Source: Nitrospirota bacterium (lineage in GTDB: Bacteria; Nitrospirota_A; Leptospirillia; Leptospirillales; Leptospirillaceae). From it: a stretch of 23,669 nt of DNA. Location of the stretch: the NCBI GenBank assembly GCA_021838585.1, contig JAKCDE010000017.1, positions 1 through 23,669 on the forward strand. Reading direction: 5' to 3'. The notes under the pieces are model-generated. The model worked only from the letters and a program-made list of their open reading frames with translations, made no database searches and was not told where the DNA came from. The position numbers were made by a program, and so were the translations under genes. This document shows, piece by piece, positions 16,157 to 22,240 of this stretch. Each line of letters opens with the position of its first letter. Position 1 is the stretch's first letter.

Positions 16157-17028
16157 TCGCCCTCCTCAAGGACAAGCATTTCGCGAAGGTATGCCCCGTA
16201 CCCGTTCTTGAGGGGTGCGGCGAGGGCGAGAACCTCTTCCTTTCCGATGTATCCCATCCGGTAGGCGATCTCTTCGGGGCAGGCCACCTTGATTCCCTGC
16301 CGCCGCTCGATGACTTCCATGAAGATGGAGGCCTCCAGAAGCGACTCGTGGGTTCCGGTGTCGAACCAGGCCGTTCCCCGACCCATCTTTTCCACCTTCA
16401 GCATGCCGTCCTTCAGGTAGAGGCGGTTTAAGTCGGTGATCTCGAGCTCGCCCCGGGAGGAAGGGGAAAGGGAACGGGCCCGGCTGACCACGGTCCGGTC
16501 GTAAAAATAGATCCCGGGAACGGCATAGCGCGACGGAGGATGGGGGGGTTTTTCGACGATCTCGCGGACCTCCCCTTTTTCGTCAAAGGCGAGGACGCCG
16601 TATCGTTCCGGATCGCGAATCGCGTATCCGAAGATCTGGGCACCGAGAGAAAGCTGTGCTGCCTTCTGAAGGGTTTCTGAGAGGCCGTGTCCGTAAAAGA
16701 TGTTGTCTCCCAGAACCAGACAGGCAGAATCGTTTCCGATGAAGGCCTCCCCGATCAAAAAGGCCTGGGCAAGGCCTTCGGGCTTTGCCTGGACGGCATA
16801 GGACAAAGAGATTCCCCATTGGGACCCGTCTCCGAGCAGCCGCTGGAAGAGGGGGGTGTCCTCCGGGGTGGAGATGAGCAGGATATCCCGGATTCCCGCC
16901 AGCATGAGGGTTGTGAGGGAGTAGTAGACCATGGGTTTGTCGTAGACCGGCATCAACTGCTTGCTGACCGCCCGGGTCAGCGGGTAGAGGCGGGTCCCCG
17001 AACCTCCGGCCAGCAAAATCCCTTTCAT
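16147..17028 (-). CDS. rfbA: Glucose-1-phosphate thymidylyltransferase
   Basis: RfbA (RmlA) joins glucose-1-phosphate and dTTP to give dTDP-glucose, the first step of dTDP-rhamnose synthesis. [18 protein letters not shown] at the N-terminus is the nucleotide-binding signature; [16 protein letters not shown] and [11 protein letters not shown] follow as in family members. At 293 residues it matches the normal length. The ATG at 17026-17028 is seven bases after AGGAG and overlaps the rfbB stop by one base (TGATG); an ATG one codon earlier gives a 4-base ATGA overlap and is also possible. Confidence 0.96.
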   Translation of the reverse strand: MKGILLAGGSGTRLYPLTRAVSKQLMPVYDKPMVYYSLTTLMLAGIRDILLISTPEDTPLFQRLLGDGSQWGISLSYAVQAKPEGLAQAFLIGEAFIGNDSACLVLGDNIFYGHGLSETLQKAAQLSLGAQIFGYAIRDPERYGVLAFDEKGEVREIVEKPPHPPSRYAVPGIYFYDRTVVSRARSLSPSSRGELEITDLNRLYLKDGMLKVEKMGRGTAWFDTGTHESLLEASIFMEVIERRQGIKVACPEEIAYRMGYIGKEEVLALAAPLKNGYGAYLREMLVLEEGEWT

Positions 17029-18125
17029 CATGATGCTCCTGATTTGATTTTTCGGCCGGTTCCCTGACGCGATCCGTCGTAGCGAGCCCGGAGATCGCTC
17101 CACCAGGCGGTGTGGTCTAGGTACCACCGGACGGTCTTTTCCAGGGCCTGGGCAAAGGTGTGGCCCGGTTTCCAGGAGAGCTCCTTCCGGGCTTTGGCTG
17201 CGTCGATCTCGTAGCGGCGGTCATGGCCAGGTCTGTCGGGAACGGAGGTAACGAGCCGGTTGTACGACGATCCGTCCGGAGAGGGATGGATTCTGTCCAG
17301 GACTTCCAAAATGGCCGATACGACCTCCCGGTTGGTTCGGGGATTGCCCGCTCCCAGGGCATAGGTCTCTCCCGTCTGTCCCCTGTCGAAGGCGGCGATG
17401 ACCCCTTCGCAGTGGTCCTCCACGAAGATCCAGTCCCGGATGTTGAGGCCATCTCCGTAAACGGGAATGGGACGTTCTTCGATGGCGGCAAGAATGACGG
17501 TGGGAATGAGTTTTTCGGGGAACTGCCATGGGCCGTAGTTGTTCGAACAGTTGGTCGTGACCAGGGGGAGTCCGTAGGTGTGGACATAGGCCCGGGCCAG
17601 GTGGTCGGATGCGGCCTTCGATGCGGCATAGGGAGAGTTGGGGGCGTATGGCGTCTTTTCTGTGAAGGGGGGATCCGTCGGCAGAAGCGATCCGTAGACT
17701 TCGTCGGTGGAGACATGGAGGAACCGGAAATTCCGCTCTGCCCCATGGTTCCGGAGGTACCGGAGCGACTCGTCTAGAAGAACGAAGGTCCCGGTCACGT
17801 TGGTTTCGATAAAGGCTTCGGGGCTTTCGATCGACCGGTCGACATGGCTTTCCGCGGCGAAATGATAAATACCCGTGGGATGGTATCGGGAAAAGAGGTC
17901 GGCGACCGCCTTCCGGTCCCGGATGTCTCCCTGGACGAAAATGTGATCCGGATCTTTTTTGAGGTCGTCAAGGTTGGCAAGGTTGCCGGCATAGGTGAGC
18001 CGATCGAAGGTCACGACCCGGGCCCGTTTTTGTCTCCGGACCATCCTGACGAAATTTGAGCCGATGAATCCGGCTCCTCCTGTGACGATCCAGCATTCGG
18101 TCTTCGAATCCTTTTTTGTCGCCAA
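17028..18125 (-). CDS. rfbB: dTDP-glucose 4,6-dehydratase
   Basis: RfbB (RmlB) converts dTDP-glucose to dTDP-4-keto-6-deoxyglucose with bound NAD. It has the Rossmann signature TGGAGFIGS, the catalytic STDEVYG, and YAASK with the active-site tyrosine at about residue 166 (E. coli Y167). About 365 residues is normal. The TTG at 18123-18125 is preferred because GGGAGGGG lies just upstream and the protein then begins a few residues before the nucleotide-binding loop; the ATG at 18144-18146 in the same frame has no ribosome-binding site. First gene of the rfbBAC set and divergent from argA. The C-terminal tail ([13 protein letters not shown]) is slightly extended. Confidence 0.95.
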   Translation of the reverse strand: MATKKDSKTECWIVTGGAGFIGSNFVRMVRRQKRARVVTFDRLTYAGNLANLDDLKKDPDHIFVQGDIRDRKAVADLFSRYHPTGIYHFAAESHVDRSIESPEAFIETNVTGTFVLLDESLRYLRNHGAERNFRFLHVSTDEVYGSLLPTDPPFTEKTPYAPNSPYAASKAASDHLARAYVHTYGLPLVTTNCSNNYGPWQFPEKLIPTVILAAIEERPIPVYGDGLNIRDWIFVEDHCEGVIAAFDRGQTGETYALGAGNPRTNREVVSAILEVLDRIHPSPDGSSYNRLVTSVPDRPGHDRRYEIDAAKARKELSWKPGHTFAQALEKTVRWYLDHTAWWSDLRARYDGSRQGTGRKIKSGAS

Positions 18126-18255
18126 AGCCCCTCCCTGAGAATCCATACTATCATTGGGAAAACGATGGTCTCATCATAGCCGATTTGAGTCGTGATGAAC
18201 AGATTCTGAAGAGCCCGTTGGGGAGGCTGTTCCGGCGGGCCGACTTGCCGGTGGT

Positions 18256-18285
18256 TTGAAGGAGTTCTTCTCAAAAAGGTATGAT
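18256..18285 (+). promoter_or_regulatory. Sigma70-type promoter of argA
   Basis: TTGAAG (18256-18261) and TATGAT (18280-18285) are 18 bases apart, about 45 bases before the argA ATG at 18331. The in-frame TTG at 18256 lies inside the -35 box, which argues against it being the start codon. No clear ARG box was seen. Confidence 0.6.
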
Positions 18286-18330
18286 CGAAAGAAGACATGT
18301 CTCCAAACGGTGAAACGGGGAGCGAGAGGG

Positions 18331-19662
18331 ATGGTGGAGAATAAAAGGCATGGAGAAAGCCCGGAGAAGGACAGGCCCGGGTATGTGGAGTGGTTTCGTG
18401 AGGCCTCTCCCTACATCCATCGCTTCCGGGGGGACACCTTTGTCATCCTGCTGGATGGAAATCTTTTGGCAAATGGCCGCATGGGCGCCCTGGCGCATGA
18501 CGTCGCCCTTCTGTCGAGTCTCGGAATCCGTCTTGTCCTTGTCTTCGGGGCAAGTCCCCAGATCGATGCCACCCTCGAATCCAGGTCTGTCGAAACCTCC
18601 CGCGTCGGAAGGCGCCGGATCACCCCTCCGGAAGCCTTGGGACCTCTCATGGAGTCCGTGGGAAGAATCCGTTTTGAAATCGAATCTGCCCTCTCCCAGG
18701 GGACCGACGGGACTCCCATGGCAGGATCACGAATCCGGGTGGTCTCCGGAAACTTCGTCATCGGACGGCCGTTGGGCGTGATCGACGGGACTGACTTTCT
18801 CTACACCGGGACGGTTCGGCGGATCGAATCCGAGGCCGTCCGGCACCACCTGGACCAGGGAGATGTCGTGCTTCTCTCTCCCCTCGCTTTTTCGCCGACC
18901 GGGGAGATTTTCAATGTCCTGTCCTATGAAGTTGCCTCCCGGGCGGCGATTTCAGTGGGAGCCTCCAAAATCATTTTGCTCGGATTGGCCCCGGAGATCC
19001 GGAACGTGCGGGGAGAAGCCCTGAGACAGCTTGTTCTTTCCGAGGCCCGAGCCCGGGAGTCGGAGTCCTCTCTCCCTCTTTCGGTCCTTTACGATGCCCT
19101 GGACCAGGGCGTCCCGCGCCTCCATCTTCTCGACGGAAGGCGGGACGGGGCCCTCCTGCTGGAGTTATTCACCCGCGACGGGATCGGAACGCTTGTGTCC
19201 AGGGATCCTTTCGAACATATCCGACCGGCGGTCCTCGACGACCTGGTCGATATCCTGGGGATCATTCGTCCCCTCGAGGCGGGCGGAATTCTCGTTCGAA
19301 GGCCACGGGAGCGTCTCGAGATGGAGCTTGAGCATTTCACGGTCACATGCCGGGACAGGACTGTGATCGGCTGTGTCTCCCTGACACCCTATCCTGCCTC
19401 GTCCATGGCCGAGATGGCCTGCCTTGCCATTCTTCCCGAATACCAGGGCGCAGGTCGTGGAGAACAGCTTCTGGCCTGGTGTCGCGCGGAGTCGAAACGA
19501 TTGGGGCTCAAAAAAATATTCGTTCTGACGACCCAGTCTTCGCGGTGGTTCATGGAACGGGGCTTCGTGCCGTCAAATCCGGAGATCCTGCCTCCCGAGA
19601 GAAAATTGCTCTATGATCCGGATCGCAAGAGCCAGGTGCTGGTTTCCGAGGTCGGTCCCTGA
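18331..19662 (+). CDS. argA: N-acetylglutamate synthase (amino-acid kinase plus GNAT)
   Basis: ArgA acetylates glutamate, the first step of arginine synthesis. The layout is that of the E. coli enzyme: an amino-acid-kinase-like regulatory domain (FREASPYIHRFRGDTFVILL through LLDGRRDGALLLELFTRDGIGTLV, residues 20-290) then a GNAT domain with CLAILPEYQGAGRGEQLL (about 365-385) and FVLTTQSSRWFMERGFV. The kinase-like domain normally binds arginine for feedback inhibition. Starting at the ATG at 18331 gives 443 residues, identical in length to E. coli ArgA; the TTG at 18256 would add 25 residues without homology. It is single, divergent from rfbB, with its own promoter. Confidence 0.93.
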   Translation: MVENKRHGESPEKDRPGYVEWFREASPYIHRFRGDTFVILLDGNLLANGRMGALAHDVALLSSLGIRLVLVFGASPQIDATLESRSVETSRVGRRRITPPEALGPLMESVGRIRFEIESALSQGTDGTPMAGSRIRVVSGNFVIGRPLGVIDGTDFLYTGTVRRIESEAVRHHLDQGDVVLLSPLAFSPTGEIFNVLSYEVASRAAISVGASKIILLGLAPEIRNVRGEALRQLVLSEARARESESSLPLSVLYDALDQGVPRLHLLDGRRDGALLLELFTRDGIGTLVSRDPFEHIRPAVLDDLVDILGIIRPLEAGGILVRRPRERLEMELEHFTVTCRDRTVIGCVSLTPYPASSMAEMACLAILPEYQGAGRGEQLLAWCRAESKRLGLKKIFVLTTQSSRWFMERGFVPSNPEILPPERKLLYDPDRKSQVLVSEVGP

Positions 19663-19677
19663 CCCGGCCGGGCCGGG
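19663..19677. repeat. GC-rich palindrome directly after argA
   Basis: CCCGGCC (19663-19669) and GGCCGGG (19671-19677) flank a single G, starting at the first base after the argA stop. A T5 run occurs later (near 19698), inside the convergent cytochrome gene end. It may help end transcription between the two convergent genes, but it is not a classical terminator. Confidence 0.4.
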
Positions 19678-19694
19678 ACGGACCTCTGCGGGAA

Positions 19695-20075
19695 CTACTT
19701 TTTGAGGAAGGTTCTCTCGTAGGAGAGAACGTCCCGAATCTGCTGGGGATCGATGACATCCCAGAAGGCGGGCATGATTTTTCGTCCACGACGGATGACG
19801 TGGATATAAAAGGCTTCGTCACCCATCTGCCAGGTTTTGGGGTCGGTGAAATTGGCGGGTTTTTCCATGAGTGCCGGCGCGGCAACCCCGTTTCCGTCTC
19901 CCTTGACTCCATGACACTGGATGCATAGCCCCTTATAGATCTTTTTTCCTCTGGCGGGATCCCCTGGGGCTCCGGATGCGGTGGATGTGAAGGACAGAAT
20001 GACGGTCATGCCGAGAGTAAGGGCAACTCCGGTGATGAACCCCGGTTTTCTATGAGCAATAGGAAAAAAGGACAA
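19695..20075 (-). CDS. Monohaem c-type cytochrome, exported
   Basis: A 126-residue class I cytochrome c with a signal peptide (basic HRK, hydrophobic core about 13-30, cleavage near TASGAP). The haem motif CIQCH is at 51-55, and M101 in GRKIMPAFWDV is the likely distal ligand. It should carry electrons in the periplasm, matching an iron-oxidising respiratory lifestyle; its partner cannot be read from the neighbours. The start is a TTG at 20073-20075, seven bases after GGAAGGAG. The signal-peptide position supports this start, because the next ATG lies inside the hydrophobic core. It is convergent with argA and divergent from the radical SAM gene. Confidence 0.9.
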   Translation of the reverse strand: MSFFPIAHRKPGFITGVALTLGMTVILSFTSTASGAPGDPARGKKIYKGLCIQCHGVKGDGNGVAAPALMEKPANFTDPKTWQMGDEAFYIHVIRRGRKIMPAFWDVIDPQQIRDVLSYERTFLKK

Positions 20076-20140
20076 TGTCTTTCTCCTTCCGGTTTACTTG
20101 GTTGAGGTCAGGTCGGAGTAGTTATACTATATTTTTCGAA

Positions 20141-20163
20141 CCGGAAAAAAGGACTTTTTCCGG
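20141..20163. repeat. Perfect 9-bp inverted repeat in divergent spacer
   Basis: CCGGAAAAA (20141-20149) and TTTTTCCGG (20155-20163) are separated by 5 bases. It sits between the cytochrome and radical SAM genes. On the cytochrome side it overlaps the region expected for a -35 box, since TATAGT/TATAAC lie just downstream on the minus strand near 20120-20131. It could be an operator for either gene or an RNA hairpin. Confidence 0.55.
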
Positions 20164-20190
20164 AAATCCGTGTTATCCCGAGAAAGTTTG

Positions 20191-21267
20191 ATGAGCAGAA
20201 AACCGATCTCTCCCCGGGGCCGGGGTGCCCTCTCGCTTCCCGACAACCGTTACGAAAAGGAGATCCGGGAGATCATTCCGGAGGCGGAGGGACAGGTTCT
20301 GTATCCGAACGACACGATCATTCGCCCTGACTCGGCCTGTTCGGTCCTGTGCGAAAACGTTTCTCCGGATGTTGGCTTTTCCCGCTCCCTGAATCCCTAC
20401 CGGGGATGCGAGCATGGATGCATCTACTGCTTTGCCCGGCCCACTCACGCCTATCTTGGTCTTTCTCCGGGGCTGGACTTCGAGAGGCAAATCTTTTTCA
20501 AGAAGGATGCAGCCCTTCTTCTTGAAAAGGAGTTGGGCAGGAAAACCTATCGATGCGAGCCGATAGCCCTCGGAATCAACACCGACTCCTACCAGCCGGC
20601 GGAAGAGGGCCTGAAGATCACCCGATCGGTCCTCGAAGTGATGGACCGCGTCCGCCATCCGCTCACCATCGTCACGAAGTCGGCCCTCATCGAGAGGGAT
20701 CTCGACCTCCTGACATCCCTGGCGGCCAATCGATGTGTCCAGGTTTTCATCTCCCTTCCCACACTGGATGATGATCTTTCCGGGAAGCTTGAGCCACGGG
20801 CCACGCGTCCATTGCGACGACTGGAGACGATCCGGAAACTGTCTGAGTCGGGGATTCCGGTCGGGATTCTCGTAGCTCCGGTCATCCCGGGGCTGACCGA
20901 TCATGAACTGGAGGGAATCCTTGAAAGGTCGAGAAGGTCGGGAGCTCTCTCGGCGGGATACATTCTCCTGCGCCTTCCGCTCGAGGTGCGTGAGCTCTTT
21001 CTGGAATGGCTTTCGCACCATTACCCGGATTCAGCCAAAAAGGTGGAAAATCGGTTGAGAGCCTTTCATCGGGGCGCCCTCTACGATTCGGATTTTGGAA
21101 CACGCATGCGGGGAAGCGGTCCCTTGGCCGATCTGCTCTCGAAAAGATTCGAGGTGGCCACTAGGCGTCTTGGGTACGGCCCTATGCCAGAGCTCGATTC
21201 GTCAGTTTTTTCTCCGCCCCTTCCCCCTCCGCGCCGTTCAAGACTCTTCCCTGATTTCACGCCGTAA
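20191..21267 (+). CDS. Radical SAM protein, PA0069/SplB-like family
   Basis: The radical SAM cluster motif is CEHGCIYC (C73, C77, C80 from the ATG at 20191), in the context SLNPYRGCEHGCIYCFARPTHAYLG that marks the PA0069 family, related to spore photoproduct lyase. The N-terminal PRGRGALSLPDNRYE is also typical. Such enzymes use a [4Fe-4S] cluster and S-adenosylmethionine to make a radical; the substrate of this family is not established, though DNA repair has been proposed from its likeness to SplB. About 358 residues is normal. An in-frame GTG at 20170 is an alternative start, but it would leave little room after the inverted repeat. Confidence 0.88.
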   Translation: MSRKPISPRGRGALSLPDNRYEKEIREIIPEAEGQVLYPNDTIIRPDSACSVLCENVSPDVGFSRSLNPYRGCEHGCIYCFARPTHAYLGLSPGLDFERQIFFKKDAALLLEKELGRKTYRCEPIALGINTDSYQPAEEGLKITRSVLEVMDRVRHPLTIVTKSALIERDLDLLTSLAANRCVQVFISLPTLDDDLSGKLEPRATRPLRRLETIRKLSESGIPVGILVAPVIPGLTDHELEGILERSRRSGALSAGYILLRLPLEVRELFLEWLSHHYPDSAKKVENRLRAFHRGALYDSDFGTRMRGSGPLADLLSKRFEVATRRLGYGPMPELDSSVFSPPLPPPRRSRLFPDFTP

Positions 21268-21353
21268 TAGGAACTCAAAGATCGAAATTGGCTTGAGGGT
21301 CATGGAAAGGCTGTCTTCGTGGATTTCCAGAAAGACCAGGGGGGATTTTGAGG

Positions 21354-21596
21354 ATGATCCTTTCAAACGCAACGGATATCGGGAAGGTCATTCGCCATAT
21401 CCGGAAAAATAGCGGGCTTCGTCAGACGGATGTTGCGGGTGCGATGAATTCTGGTTGTCGCATGATGCCTGAGATCGAAAAGGGGAAGAATACGGCTCAT
21501 ATCGGCAAGGTTTTGGAGGCATTGGAGCTTCTCGGAATCAACATCATTCTTGTGCAGAGAGGTGAGGATGATTTTCCGAAAGGGGAGAAACCTTGA
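21354..21596 (+). CDS. HipB-like XRE-family DNA-binding protein, orphan
   Basis: An 80-residue protein with a helix-turn-helix of the XRE type (DIGKVIRHIRKNSGLRQTDVA, then a recognition helix region ending MPEIEKGK) and the tail HIGKVLEALELLGINIILV, typical of HipB-type antitoxins. The turn MNSGCRMM is unlike the usual GVSRRFI, so DNA binding may be altered. The ATG at 21354 is chosen; a TTG at 21348 adds two residues. HipB genes are normally followed by hipA, but here the next sequence is an IS200 remnant that begins within a few dozen bases. It is either a lone regulator or the remains of a toxin-antitoxin pair. Confidence 0.72.
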   Translation: MILSNATDIGKVIRHIRKNSGLRQTDVAGAMNSGCRMMPEIEKGKNTAHIGKVLEALELLGINIILVQRGEDDFPKGEKP

Positions 21597-21611
21597 TCCA
21601 ATCGCGCGGCA

Positions 21612-21661
21612 ACCCTCGCCCTTCAGGGCGGGGAAGGATAGCGCGGACGGCATGGCCGTCC
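21612..21661. repeat. IS200/IS605-type hairpin end
   Basis: Two hairpins lie beyond the TnpA remnant. CGCCC/GGGCG around TTCA (21617-21630) is extended by CC and GG pairs and a T-G wobble; GGACGGC (21645-21651) pairs with GCCGTCC (21655-21661) around ATG. On the minus strand they follow the tnpA stop, as imperfect hairpins do at the ends of single-strand-transposing IS200/IS605 elements. Confidence 0.7.
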
Positions 21662-21673
21662 CTGTAGCGGCTT

Positions 21674-21829
21674 TTAATGTGGCGTCTTCTGCTGTTCGAT
21701 GTACTGGCGAATCACAGCGATGGGGGCTCCCCCACAGCTTCCGGCAAAATAGCTGGGGGACCAGAGCGATCCTTCCCACAGTTTTTTCTGAATTCGAGAG
21801 GCTGTTGCATAACTGATAAGTCATTATCA
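21674..21829 (-). pseudogene. tnpA: IS200/IS605 TnpA transposase, C-terminal remnant
   Basis: The minus strand encodes LWEGSLWSPSYFAGSCGG followed by APIAVIRQYIEQQKTPH and TAA (stop at 21674-21676). This is the conserved C-terminal end of Y1 (HUH) transposases, with the GS-GGAP turn and the helix bearing the VxxYIExQ pattern. A TGA immediately precedes the open stretch near 21830, and the HUH motif and catalytic region upstream are absent, so only about 40-50 of about 140 residues remain. Dead element; the 3' hairpin end is retained. No tnpB is seen. Confidence 0.75.
21814..21829. promoter_or_regulatory. TGATAA-N4-TTATCA palindrome
   Basis: TGATAA (21814-21819) and TTATCA (21824-21829) are perfect inverted half-sites with 4 bases between, at the left edge of an AT-rich stretch. 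The half-sites equal those upstream of leuC (15259-15277), with a different spacer. No promoter or gene is clearly attached to it. Confidence 0.35.
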
Positions 21830-22185
21830 TGATTGAATAGCGACAATATTGTTTTTCTGTAACACCTTGCGATTTTGTTTTTACATTTATCTTTCAATAA
21901 CAATAATTTAGTTTAACACTACAGCGGCTTTTTAGTCGCGCCTCCCTATTCTGGGGGGGGAGGCGGGCACGCCAGGGGGGCGGGAGGGCTGTTTCGGAGG
22001 CAAAAAAAGAGGGTTCCCGAAAAAAATATCGGGGGATCGGGAGGGAGACGTCCCGTTTTTGAGGGGGTTCTCAAGGAAAAACAGTCGAAAAACAGGCAGG
22101 AGGGAGTCAAAAAGACGCAACTCTCCCGTCGTCCCGCTTCGAACGGGACAATCGGGAACAGGGGGGAGCCGTCGATCGAAGGGGG
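21830..22185. other. Non-coding stretch between IS200 remnant and IS701 transposase
   Basis: The first ~95 bases are AT-rich, with the palindrome ACAATATTGT (21844-21853); from about 21925 the sequence turns GC-rich and contains many G and C runs. Hairpins include CGCCTCCC/GGGAGGCG (21939-21965) and GTCCCG/CGGGAC (22131-22149). The composition change probably marks the end of the IS701-family element. No gene was recognised. Confidence 0.5.
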
Positions 22186-22240
22186 TCAGCCGGTGTTCAA
22201 GAGGAATCCCTGAGCCGCGAGGTGGGCCACGGTTCGTTTT

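Noticed and set aside
18256..18330. TTG at 18256 as argA start
   Set aside because: It falls in a good -35 box, adds residues without homology, and the ATG at 18331 gives the E. coli length.
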